From contig CANMLG010000065.1 of NCBI GenBank assembly GCA_947498765.1, positions 1 through 59,041 on the forward strand: a stretch of DNA of 59,041 nucleotides, in the 5' to 3' direction. Below the pieces are notes generated by a model. The model saw only the letters and a list, made by a program, of their open reading frames with translations, did no database searches and had not been told where the DNA came from. Shown here piece by piece: positions 1-7,812 of this stretch. Each line of letters opens with the position of its first letter. Position 1 is the stretch's first letter. Source of the stretch: an uncultured Aquimarina sp. (lineage in GTDB: Bacteria; Bacteroidota; Bacteroidia; Flavobacteriales; Flavobacteriaceae). The position numbers and the translations under genes are program-made.

Positions 1-290
1 TGCCTATAAAAATTAGTCTTAGGTACACGATCACTTAACTGAAAACTCGTGAATAATTTCTCTTGATAATTCTTTTTACCTTGCATATCTAAAAATAACA
101 AATAATCGTACTTTAAAAAAATACTTGTGCAACAGCCACATTGTATAAAAATAATAGTGGTCTGGGTACTAAATCCAGATCGTTTTTTATAAATTTATTG
201 TCAGTCAAGACTGAAAAGTTAATACTTTGAAGTCCACTACTATTCTTATACGTTACCGTTGTAACCAATTTTAGCTCGAAAAAATAGAAG
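1..290. other. Left-edge non-coding stretch with a long hairpin element
   Basis: No gene is visible. The arm at 142-160 pairs with the arm at 234-252 (16 of 19 positions), with a loop of about 73 bases between them that contains a small CTGG/CCAG hairpin. Outside the arms lie CTTGTGCAAC (124-133) and GTTGTAACCA (258-267). Both motifs recur in reverse orientation just after the second unknown gene (about 1083-1112), so this stretch looks like the left border of a cassette-like unit. The opening bases (TGCCTATAAAAATTAG) resemble a short sequence at about 1750. The function is unknown. Confidence 0.5.
124..267. repeat. Left border hairpin of a two-gene cassette-like unit
   Basis: This is an imperfect fold-back of about 140 nt. 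The inner arms (142-160 and 234-252) match at 16 of 19 positions. The outer ends are CTTGTGCAAC and GTTGTAACCA. The same two end motifs, without the central stem, occur inverted at about 1083-1112, so genes 291-707 and 756-1076 are bracketed by GTTGTAACCA on the left and TGGTTACAAC on the right. The layout recalls integron attC sites, but the integron core consensus GTTRRRY is not convincingly present and no integrase is in the window. Confidence 0.5.
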
Positions 291-707
291 TTGAAAAAAA
301 CAAAATTATCTATCAGTACAAATACTTTGGCTAAGGGACTTTTAATTCTTAGTGCATCTCTTTTTTTAATATCAGTCCTATTTTTTTTAATTGATTTAAT
401 ATTCTTATCAATATTGCTTTTAATCTTTGGACTCTTGACTCGAAATCTAAAGGAGTTATACTACGATGATGAAAAGCTTTATGTCAATCAAAGAGATAAT
501 TCTTCTCAAATTGACTTCACAAAGATCAGAGTTATCAAAAATACTATGAGTAATATTGGAGGTATGAGTGTTTGGAAAATCAAATATTTGGATAATGATA
601 AAACCAAATCATTAAGATTTATTCCAATAGGTATAGTAAAAAATAAAGTATTTGTGTTTGCTGATACAGTAAAGTCTAAAAATAAGAGTATTGTATTTCA
701 AACATAG
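291..707 (+). CDS. Small membrane protein of unknown function
   Basis: I do not recognise this 138-residue protein. After a short basic start it has a strongly hydrophobic stretch at about residues 14-48 that could form two membrane segments (a hairpin). About 90 residues rich in beta-forming residues follow, probably soluble and cytoplasmic. The arrangement resembles small bacterial proteins with a membrane hairpin and a PH-like domain, but that is only a resemblance. The start is TTG, because no ATG lies nearby in frame. The gene is followed after 48 bases by another unknown small gene, and inverted repeats frame the pair, so the two may move or work together. Being a real gene rests on the clean reading frame and membrane pattern. 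Confidence 0.55.
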   Translation: MKKTKLSISTNTLAKGLLILSASLFLISVLFFLIDLIFLSILLLIFGLLTRNLKELYYDDEKLYVNQRDNSSQIDFTKIRVIKNTMSNIGGMSVWKIKYLDNDKTKSLRFIPIGIVKNKVFVFADTVKSKNKSIVFQT

Positions 708-755
708 TCCTCGAGTTTTGATTTTGATCAATAAAATAATTTTGAAAACTATATT

Positions 756-1076
756 ATGCCTGACTTCCAAGAGACAATTAATAAAATAGCGCAATCCGAT
801 ATTTATGAAAACTCAAATAACTGGTTAGACAGAGGATTAAACCAATCTGATAGTAGCGTTATAAAGCTATTGAGGAGTTCAACTAATGATTTCCTAAAAA
901 AACTTGATGACATATTTAACGATATTGATTCTGAAGAAAATAAGCTTCAAAAAATTAATCAAATAGTTGATGATTTACCTTGGTTGGACTTAGATACTGA
1001 AGAAAAAGAGTTTTTAGCTGACACACTTGCTCCTGCTATAAAAGCAAGTGGATTTAATCCTTGGGCAATATTTTAA
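756..1076 (+). CDS. Small acidic protein of unknown function
   Basis: This 106-residue protein is not recognised. It starts at ATG, has no signal peptide or membrane segment, is rich in Asp and Glu, and is predicted largely helical by eye. Residues about 70-106 (LPWLDLDTEEKEFL onward, ending NPWAIF) are hydrophobic-acidic and may be the conserved core. It lies 48 bases downstream of the small membrane protein, on the same strand and inside the same inverted-repeat frame. A small acidic cytosolic protein beside a membrane protein would fit an immunity or chaperone-like pair, but nothing in the sequence proves it. Confidence 0.55.
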   Translation: MPDFQETINKIAQSDIYENSNNWLDRGLNQSDSSVIKLLRSSTNDFLKKLDDIFNDIDSEENKLQKINQIVDDLPWLDLDTEEKEFLADTLAPAIKASGFNPWAIF

Positions 1077-1082
1077 TAAACT

Positions 1083-1112
1083 GGTTACAACACTAGTAAC
1101 CGTTGCACAAGC
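1083..1112. repeat. Right border of the two-gene cassette-like unit (inverted copy)
   Basis: TGGTTACAAC followed by a 10-base spacer and GTTGCACAAG is the inverted, shortened counterpart of the left border element at 124-267. It also contains the small hairpin GGTTAC/GTAACC. It begins 6 bases after the stop codon of the gene ending at 1076, and could also serve as a weak transcript end. Confidence 0.45.
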
Positions 1113-1290
1113 CCTTAATTTTACAAAATAAGCTTTAAAATAAGCAATTCTAAGAGGTCATATTTTATACTTTAAAGATTAAACTCGTAAAATTTAGCTT
1201 GCTTAAAAAAGAGAATATCAACTCTTATAACCCGTTTTTTAATGTAATCTTAGTTCCTTGAGTTTTTACTTTATTTTTTGCTGTTTTTTT

Positions 1291-1459
1291 AACCCGGATT
1301 ATGTATTGAAACTTTGTCATGAGGCTGTGATATACAATAAATACTAGTGTTTTCTTAATTTCAGCATGCACCGTTATGGTTAAATTAAAAAACACAGTTT
1401 TCGATAGTATTTGAAGTAGATCGCAGACGTAATAGATTTTTTAATGCATAATTCGGGTT
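1291..1459 (+). repeat. Palindromic dispersed repeat, copy 1
   Basis: This is a 169-bp imperfect palindrome. The left end AACCCGGATTATGTATTGAA pairs with the right end (TTAATGCATAATTCGGGTT). In the centre, TTAATTTCAGCAT and ATGGTTAAATTAA form a second hairpin. The copy at 11677-11847, read on the minus strand, matches it at about 49 of 50 positions in the stretch from CATGAGGCTG into the central hairpin. No open frame is present. The form fits a MITE-like non-autonomous element, and no matching transposase is in the window. Confidence 0.75.
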
Positions 1460-1834
1460 CAATGAACTTTAGGTACTTTTCAAATTATACGATATAGCAG
1501 ATAGGTGTATTACCTTGATTGTCTGCTTTAATCCTATGATATTTATTTTCTTAAGACCAAAAATTGGGTTAAGGTTCAAAAAACAAGTACTACTTCACTT
1601 TGGCTAGTGTGAGTTCGATATTAGAAAAAGGTATTATTTCGAGTAAAATTCTGCAAGAATTGTGTTTTTAGAATCATATTTTTCATACCAAAATTATCTT
1701 TCCCGATACAATTTTCTATCGAAAATCAATTTCTAAAATCAAGGCTAACTGCCTGTAAAAATTAGGCATTGATACATGAAATAATTAAAAAAAATTACCA
1801 CCTATAAACATAATTCATTTATATACATATATTT

Positions 1835-2058
1835 AACTCGGATTATGCACTAGAACTTTGCAATGAGGTATTAAAGCACAATAGGGCAGAAATGTCAAGC
1901 CAAAGGTTTGGCTTGTTATGAAAGAGCCAGCTGTTGTGGTGAAGTACTTTCTCAATTTCAGTATAGCACCGCTATGGTTAAATTGAAAAGTGCAACAAAG
2001 TGTTTGTTTTTGAAGTGATTTCATAATGTAATAAATTTTCAAATGCTTAATTTGGGTT
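1835..2058 (+). repeat. Palindromic dispersed repeat, copy 2 (longer left arm)
   Basis: This copy has the same ends (AACTCGGATTATGCACTAGAA on the left; AATTTGGGTT on the right) and the same central hairpin as copy 1, but is 224 bp long. Its left arm has extra sequence including a perfect small hairpin, AAGCCAAAGGTTTGGCTT, at about 1898-1915. In the central stem a T-to-C change on the left is matched by an A-to-G change on the right relative to copy 1, so pairing is kept. It ends 66 bp before the acetyltransferase gene. Confidence 0.7.
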
Positions 2059-2124
2059 TAACATTATATAGCACTTAAATTATATATACGATATCAAGAA
2101 ACGCAAATAAAATTAAAGCAATCT

Positions 2125-2595
2125 ATGAAAATAGAAATAGCAAAAATAGAAGACCTTAAACAGATACTGGAATTACAAAGGACTTGTTACTTAGAAGAAG
2201 CCAAATTATATCATGATTTTAAAATACCTCCATTAACGCAAACTTTAGACTCAATAAAATTTGATTATCAAAATGAACAATTTTTAAAGATTGAGTTTGA
2301 AGGTAATATTATTGGCTCTGTAAAAGGATACTTGGAAAAAGACACCTGCAAAATTGGAAGATTAATAGTAGATCCAAATTATAGAAATAATGGACTAGGA
2401 AAACAATTAATGCAAGAAATTGAATCTCAATTTAAATCTGCTCAACGTTTTGAATTATTTACAGGACATAAAAGTGTCAAAAATTTATCTCTTTATAATA
2501 AACTTGGGTATTCTGAATTCCAAAAAAGACGGATAAATAAAAAACTAGAATTGATCTTTCTTGAAAAAAAGAATACAACTATAAAAATAAGTTAA
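2125..2595 (+). CDS. GNAT-family N-acetyltransferase
   Basis: This 156-residue protein has the GNAT fold, which transfers an acetyl group from acetyl-CoA to an amine. The acetyl-CoA loop is visible as RNNGLG (residues 87-92) in motif A, after the beta strand IGRLIVDPNY. Motif B follows near residues 100-135 (FTGHKSVKNLSLYNKLGY), typical of small-molecule acetyltransferases. The substrate cannot be told from sequence. The length is normal and there is no signal peptide, so it acts in the cytoplasm. It stands alone between a palindromic repeat and an exported hydrolase, in a region with several accessory genes. Confidence 0.85.
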   Translation: MKIEIAKIEDLKQILELQRTCYLEEAKLYHDFKIPPLTQTLDSIKFDYQNEQFLKIEFEGNIIGSVKGYLEKDTCKIGRLIVDPNYRNNGLGKQLMQEIESQFKSAQRFELFTGHKSVKNLSLYNKLGYSEFQKRRINKKLELIFLEKKNTTIKIS

Positions 2596-2676
2596 AAGCT
2601 TTTACTGTTAACTTAGTAACATCCTTAAATACATTAACATCTTCATCCCTTAACAAAAAAATATTTATCTACAGAA

Positions 2677-3876
2677 ATGAAAAAAATTTGTATCACGTTG
2701 ATCTTAACTATTCTGATAAGTCCAATATATTGTCAGAAAAATGACACAGTCAAAATAAAACTAACGGAAGAACTTGAAAAAATATACGCCAAAAAATATA
2801 TCAATGGATTCTCTGTCGCTATTCTAAATCAAGATCATATTTTATATAATAAAGGCTTTGGCTACTCTGATAGTAAAGCAAACAAAAAATACACTACTAC
2901 TAGTCTTCAAAATATTGGCTCCATTTCCAAAACTTTTATTGGTATAGCACTACTTAAAGCTCAAGAACTGGGAAAACTTAATTTAGATGACCCCATAAAC
3001 AAACACTTGCCATTTGATGTAAGCAATCCATATTTTCCTAATAAAAAACTCACTATACGACAATTAGCAACACATACATCAAGCATTAAAGATCCTTCTA
3101 GATATGATAGAAACGGATATATTTTGAAAGAAAAAGAAAATAAATATGCCAAAACGAAAAGCAATTTTAGGTCACCCAATGAAAAATTGCCTCTAGAGGA
3201 ATTTTTACAGCATATGCTAAGTAAAGATGGAAAATGGTACAAAAAGAATAATTTTTTAAAAACAAAACCGGGAGCATTATTTGAATATTCAAATGTAGGC
3301 GCTGGCTTAGCTGCTTTGATATTAGAAAAAGCCACAAATCAATCATTCAATAAATTCACCAAAGAACATATTTTTACTCCTTTAAAAATGGATGGTACAG
3401 GTTGGTCTTTTTCCGAAGTGGATTTCTCTAAACATTCCAAACTATACTTAAATAAAGAAACTGAATTAGCTTTTTATCAATTGGCGAATTACCCCGATGG
3501 TGGTTTAATTACTTCTTCGACCGATTTAGGAAAATACTTAACAGAATTAATTAATGCTTATGATGGTAATGGAAAGCTTTTAAATACCCAAAGTTACCAA
3601 GAGCTATTCAAACCTCAACTAAAAGATATTAATTATACAGAAAGAAAAAAAAACACTTATAATGACGAATATAATATGGGGATTTTTATGGGAATCTCTG
3701 CCCAAGGGCAAATAGGACACACTGGTGGTGATCCCGGAGTTGCTACAATTATGTTTTTCAATTCTGAAACTAAAATTGGAAAACTCCTGCTTGTAAATAC
3801 CGAGCTTAAAAGAGAAGGTATCAAAGAGTTTATAGCTATCTGGAAAAAATTAGAGGAATATGAAACCAAATTATAA
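2677..3876 (+). CDS. Exported serine hydrolase of the beta-lactamase / PBP4* family
   Basis: This 399-residue protein begins with a Sec signal peptide (cut probably after residue 19-20) and has the class C beta-lactamase / DD-peptidase fold. The three active-site motifs are present: S82-I-S-K85, Y204-S-N206, and H348-T-G-G351 in place of KTG. This set is typical of family S12 esterases, peptidases and beta-lactamase-like proteins, so it acts in the periplasm or outside. The substrate is unknown: it could be a D-amino peptide, an ester or a beta-lactam. HTGG is common in non-beta-lactamase members, so a resistance role should not be assumed. It is a single gene, with no partner in the neighbourhood. 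Confidence 0.88.
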   Translation: MKKICITLILTILISPIYCQKNDTVKIKLTEELEKIYAKKYINGFSVAILNQDHILYNKGFGYSDSKANKKYTTTSLQNIGSISKTFIGIALLKAQELGKLNLDDPINKHLPFDVSNPYFPNKKLTIRQLATHTSSIKDPSRYDRNGYILKEKENKYAKTKSNFRSPNEKLPLEEFLQHMLSKDGKWYKKNNFLKTKPGALFEYSNVGAGLAALILEKATNQSFNKFTKEHIFTPLKMDGTGWSFSEVDFSKHSKLYLNKETELAFYQLANYPDGGLITSSTDLGKYLTELINAYDGNGKLLNTQSYQELFKPQLKDINYTERKKNTYNDEYNMGIFMGISAQGQIGHTGGDPGVATIMFFNSETKIGKLLLVNTELKREGIKEFIAIWKKLEEYETKL

Positions 3877-4179
3877 TCACGCTACTTCAAACTAATAAAT
3901 TATGCAGCTTGCTAACATAAAATTAATTTGATTTGAGAATTACTATACTGCTTACGTAAGGCTTTACAAATAGAAATTTAAGACTGTACGCCGTTCTTTT
4001 AATACTAGCTAAAAATAGCTCTACATTGTTATATCGCTTATACATAATATATAGTAATCAAAAACGTAAATTAGGCATACACAATTAAGAATCATGCGAT
4101 TGTAAATTCCAGCGAGCGATTTAAAGTAAAATCAACTTACTTCATAAAGCTTAAAACTATTTAAACAAAACCAAATTGA
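3877..4179. other. Gene-free spacer
   Basis: These 303 bases of AT-rich DNA lie between two exported-enzyme genes. I see no open frame, strong terminator hairpin, tRNA or repeat end in it. Confidence 0.5.
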
Positions 4180-5700
4180 ATGAAAAAAACATTAAGTATT
4201 CTTCTTTTTTTTATCACATCAATCGGAATTTTTTCTCAGTCAATTGATGAACCATTTTCATTAAAAAAAATGAAAAAAGACTTGAAAACGTTTAAACAGA
4301 TTCGATTAAAAGCAAATTCAGGACTTTACAAATACAGAGCGAAAGAGCAAATTGACAGTATTTATAGTTGGGCTAAAAAAGAAATTAATACTCTTTCAAC
4401 TTACAGAGACTTTTATAATCTAATTTCCACCCTTACTGATTACGAAGGAAGTTTACACAATAACACCCTGTTCCCAGACAAGAAATACAAAGCCATAAAA
4501 AACGAAAAATATGGATATTTCCCTTTTCCAATAAAAATTATAGAAAACAAAACTCTACTCAATTTTCAAACTGAGAAAATACCTTTAGGTGCAGAAATAA
4601 TAACAATCAATAACCGAGAGATAAAAGATATCATTCCTGATACATACAAGTTTTACACAACTGACGGAATTAATAAAACTGGTAAACAAATAGGGATTAA
4701 TCGTTCTTTTAGCATATACTATAGATATTTATTTGGATTGGAAAATGAATTTAAAATCACTTTCAAAACCAAAAATTCTGACACAAAAAAATCTATCATT
4801 ATCGAAAGTATAGGATATGCTGAATATAAGATCAACTTCAAAAATAGACATTCAAAGGCTGTTGACCGTTTGCAATATACCCATCTAAACGAAAATGAAA
4901 TTTACAGCTATAATCAACTAAGTAATAATATAGGTGTTTTAACAATAAACTCTTTCAGCATCGGAGATAATGAAGAGTCTACAGAACATAGAACTTATAA
5001 AAAATGGTTAGACAGCACTTTTATTCACATCAAAAATCAAGGTGTTAAAAATCTAATCGTGGATGTAAGAAATAATGGTGGAGGCACTGACCCAAATGAT
5101 GTAATTACATATTCGTACCTAACTTCGAGGAAATTTCAAGAAAGTAAACAGGTTTGGATTAGCTTTAATAAAATCCCCTTATTGAAATATTATGATTCGT
5201 CAATCCCTCCTTTTTTAAGACCATTGGGAGTTGGGAAATTTAATCGCTATTTTCAAAAAAGGTTTCCAAATAAAAAAAATGCTAACTATTTCATAAATAA
5301 AGAAACAAACGAAATGAAAAGTAGAGCATCTAATGAAAATGCTTTTACAGGAAATATTTACCTTTTGATAAGTCCAAGAGTTGCTTCAGCAGGTAGTTTA
5401 TTTGCCGCTATGGTTACAGGAAACCAAAACACCACCACAATTGGTGAGGAAACTATGGGGGGATATTACGGACATAATGGCCATACAGGATTTGGCTATA
5501 TATTGCCAAAGTCAAAAATTGTTACTGAATTTTCTATAGAGAATATTGAACAAGATGTTCCAAAAAAGTCAAATCAATTTTATAACAGAGGAATTATTCC
5601 CGATTATAATGTAAAACAAACTTTTGATGATTTTTTAAATAACGTAGATACCCAAATGAATTTCACATTGAAACTGATAAATGAAAATAAACAACATTAG
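4180..5700 (+). CDS. Exported S41-family (tail-specific / interphotoreceptor-type) peptidase
   Basis: This 506-residue protein has a signal peptide (residues 1-20). The C-terminal half carries the S41 peptidase fold: strand NLIVDVRNNGGG at residues 291-302, then LLISPRVASAGSLFAA with the likely nucleophile S403. The segment around 105-160 could be a reduced PDZ-like domain. Such proteins cut peptides at C-terminal ends in the periplasm or at the cell surface. No lipobox is seen. The gene is flanked by long spacers and seems monocistronic. Physiological substrates cannot be inferred. The family call is firm, because the GGG and SAGS motifs fall in the right order and distance. Confidence 0.85.
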   Translation: MKKTLSILLFFITSIGIFSQSIDEPFSLKKMKKDLKTFKQIRLKANSGLYKYRAKEQIDSIYSWAKKEINTLSTYRDFYNLISTLTDYEGSLHNNTLFPDKKYKAIKNEKYGYFPFPIKIIENKTLLNFQTEKIPLGAEIITINNREIKDIIPDTYKFYTTDGINKTGKQIGINRSFSIYYRYLFGLENEFKITFKTKNSDTKKSIIIESIGYAEYKINFKNRHSKAVDRLQYTHLNENEIYSYNQLSNNIGVLTINSFSIGDNEESTEHRTYKKWLDSTFIHIKNQGVKNLIVDVRNNGGGTDPNDVITYSYLTSRKFQESKQVWISFNKIPLLKYYDSSIPPFLRPLGVGKFNRYFQKRFPNKKNANYFINKETNEMKSRASNENAFTGNIYLLISPRVASAGSLFAAMVTGNQNTTTIGEETMGGYYGHNGHTGFGYILPKSKIVTEFSIENIEQDVPKKSNQFYNRGIIPDYNVKQTFDDFLNNVDTQMNFTLKLINENKQH

Positions 5701-5895
5701 TAATTGTTTCATCACCCTAAATATAAATGAAATTATCCCTTTAGATGTCTTTAAAATTTACTTTTTACCAATATGTATAATTTGGCATTTATGAGAAAAA
5801 AAGCTAATAACAAGGTAACAAATTAATTTAGCAAAAACATTAATCCTTAACTTGGACACTATACTTCTTAACCAACAGATAAAAACACCTATAAA

Positions 5896-6088
5896 TTGAC
5901 AGAATTACAGAAATATATTACCTCTTATTTCGGAATAACAAACCAGAATATGGACAAAATAATCTCTTTGTTCACAAAGTCTAAAAAAAAGGAGCCTATT
6001 TTATTAAATCAGGTCAATTCTACGACAAACTTTTTAAAGAAAACAGAGAACTTTTTAATCAAGTTCCACTACAATATATTGCATCAAT
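5896..6088 (+). pseudogene. Crp/Fnr-family regulator, remnant
   Basis: A Crp/Fnr-type regulator has been broken at least three times. The start (TELQKYITSYFGI, TTG codon) is the usual N-terminus. At the A8 run (5983-5990) the frame slips, and in the new frame one reads KGAYFIKSGQFYDKL, the start of the cyclic-nucleotide-binding barrel. At about 6027-6036 the rest of the barrel is missing, and the text jumps to KENRELFNQVPLQYIASML, the approach to the helix-turn-helix. There the gene is joined directly to an SRPBCC fragment. It cannot encode a working regulator. The identification is by sequence recall of the family; the frame changes are seen directly. Confidence 0.75.
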
Positions 6089-6475
6089 GCTAGCAAAGAA
6101 AGAATTTGGCAAATACTTACTGATTTTTAGCAATATCCCGAATGGAATTCTTTTATTAAGTCAATAACCGGGGATTTAAAAATTGGAAAACAAATCAAGG
6201 TAAAGTTACAAGGAATGATTTTTAAACCCGTAATACTAACTTTAAATAAAAATTCTGAATTAAAATGGCTTGGTCACCTTTGGTTTAAGGGATTGTTTGA
6301 TGGTGAACATAAATTTAAACTAATTGACAACAAAAATGGAACAGTCAATTTTGAGCAAAGTGAAAATTTTAATGGAATTTTGGTTAAATTCTTTTCCAAA
6401 AGTTTAGATAAAAACACCAAAAAAGGTTTTGAACGAATGAATAAAGAATTAAAATTACGTGCTAAAAAAGGCTAA
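6083..6475 (+). pseudogene. SRPBCC (polyketide cyclase/START-like) protein, broken gene
   Basis: From 6083 one frame reads INASKERIWQILTDF, the normal N-terminus of an SRPBCC lipid- or ligand-binding protein. An in-frame TAG then appears where a Ser-Asn or Ser-Gln is expected (one base is probably gained or lost near 6125). The same frame resumes with YPEWNSFIKSITGDLKIG and runs to the end at 6475, including WLGHLWFKGLFDGEH. The 5' end, with its own start codon, was lost when it fused to the Crp/Fnr remnant. A shorter product could start at the ATG at 6215 (86 residues) but would lack the first third of the fold. Confidence 0.7.
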
Positions 6476-6758
6476 GCGAGCAACTATCTCTACTAATAAA
6501 CCCTTTAAATAAGAACTCTAATGGAAATGATATCTTTTTCATTCTATATAGCTCATACATAATCACTGAAAACAGGGAGTTATTAATATATTGGATTAAG
6601 TAATTTTGATAAATCAGAAATATTTTTATGATACTCTGTTCTATTGATCTAGTCTTATGTAAATCATAACCCAAAAGAATGAATATCCAAAAATAGAGGT
6701 TGATAAAAAAAATGCATTCCAAGTTGGTAAAAAAATATAACGATAAAACCTTTTAATA
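6476..6758. other. Gene-free spacer
   Basis: This is AT-rich DNA between the broken SRPBCC gene and the next exported protein. A minus-strand open frame here (6462-6722) overlaps the end of the broken gene, has no family resemblance and is discounted. No clear terminator is seen. Confidence 0.45.
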
Positions 6759-7577
6759 ATGAAATACTACCTAAAAATAATAACTATTTTATTAATACTT
6801 ACAAGTAATTCTTTTCAGTCTCAAACAACTTTAAATAATAATCTAATCCAAGAAGAAATTACGCAACTAGGCTTTTACATTAAAGGAGAAAAGTCATACA
6901 CTCCCTTTTCTTTGATTAACAACTCTAATTTTCCAGAATTTAAACATCTGGGAACTATCAATTCATTAAAAAGAACTAACAACCAATTAGAACTAATTGT
7001 CTATACAGAAACTTCATTAGGAGAGCAATTAACATTAACATCAAGAAAATTATCGCTCGTTATTAAAACCGAAGAAATTATTTTTAAAGTAACGCCTCTT
7101 CCCAAAAAAAACAGGTACCAACTTACTACGACAACAGAAATTCCTGATGGGAGCTTTTTATATTTACCCTATGGAGGTTGGAATCGAATATATGCTATCT
7201 TTTTAGGTGATAAAGAAAATGAAGCAGTCAAATTCTTTTCAGACACGACTATGAAACCTGCGTATGCCGCTCTTCATAACCTAAAACAAACTATAAAATC
7301 CTTTCCCGAAAACAAAGAATTATCTCAACTATTGCCTATATGGGAAAAAATTAAAAAAACTGAAAATGAAGATAAAGACTTTAATTATATAACTAAAACT
7401 TGGGAAAAATATAAAAAAACTGAAAAAATTGCTCTAAAAGTATCCTATTTAAATCAAATTCAAAGAGAATTGAGCAATTTTATTACGCGATACCCTAAAA
7501 ACGAAAAGGCAGAATTAATAAAACAATATCAAAACGAAATAAATAAAGAACTGCCTAAGCTTAAAAAAATGATTTAA
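6759..7577 (+). CDS. Exported protein of unknown function
   Basis: This 272-residue protein is not recognised. Residues 1-21 look like a Sec signal peptide (cut near SFQSQ). Residues about 25-150 are rich in beta strands and include a conserved-looking SFLYLPYGGWNRIYAIFLG near 147-165. From about 185 to the end it is Lys/Glu-rich and helical, probably a coiled coil, containing two similar stretches (WEKIKKTENEDKDFNYI and TWEKYKKTEKIA) that suggest a short internal duplication. It probably sits in the periplasm or on the surface. It stands alone, followed by a dead Lrp gene on the other strand. Confidence 0.6.
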   Translation: MKYYLKIITILLILTSNSFQSQTTLNNNLIQEEITQLGFYIKGEKSYTPFSLINNSNFPEFKHLGTINSLKRTNNQLELIVYTETSLGEQLTLTSRKLSLVIKTEEIIFKVTPLPKKNRYQLTTTTEIPDGSFLYLPYGGWNRIYAIFLGDKENEAVKFFSDTTMKPAYAALHNLKQTIKSFPENKELSQLLPIWEKIKKTENEDKDFNYITKTWEKYKKTEKIALKVSYLNQIQRELSNFITRYPKNEKAELIKQYQNEINKELPKLKKMI

Positions 7578-7812
7578 GGAAGATTACCTTTTATAACTAA
7601 AATATAAAGTAAACATAATACAGAAAGCCAGACAAAATTGCCTAGCTTTCTAATGTGAACTAAAGTGGAGAGAGTTCGAACTTTTTTAGAGAAGATATTG
7701 ATCTAATTCTATCAAAATCGAACATTATCACAAAAATAATTTAATAAGTGATCTTAATTTAAAATTTTCAAACGCCCTGAAAAAGCCGTCCTAAGTTATA
7801 GGGCATCACACT

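Larger units (their letters stand above)
1077..2124. other. 1-kb gene-free stretch with two palindromic repeats
   Basis: No convincing gene lies here. The stretch holds the right cassette border (1083-1112) and two copies of the large palindromic repeat (1291-1459 and 1835-2058). An open frame on the minus strand at 1833-2042 lies entirely within the second repeat and is discounted. Between the copies (1460-1834) the DNA is AT-rich with scattered stops. A short minus-strand match to a tyrosine recombinase N-terminus was considered and rejected. Confidence 0.6.

Noticed and set aside
124..1112. Integron attC sites
   Set aside because: The core GTTRRRY and its partner are not convincing and no integron integrase is present; kept only as a cassette-like observation.
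1480..1570. Minus-strand reading ADNQGNTPI, like the N-terminus of a tyrosine recombinase
   Set aside because: The match is about ten residues, needs several frame changes to extend and lacks any catalytic residue.
1833..2042. Open frame of 69 codons on the minus strand
   Set aside because: It lies entirely inside the palindromic repeat copy 2 and has no family-like pattern.
2677..3876. Beta-lactamase resistance gene
   Set aside because: The third motif is HTGG and not KTG/KSG, and the family is mostly esterases or peptidases, so a resistance call is not justified.
6462..6722. Hydrophobic 86-codon frame on the minus strand
   Set aside because: The composition reflects AT-rich spacer DNA, and it overlaps the end of the SRPBCC remnant.
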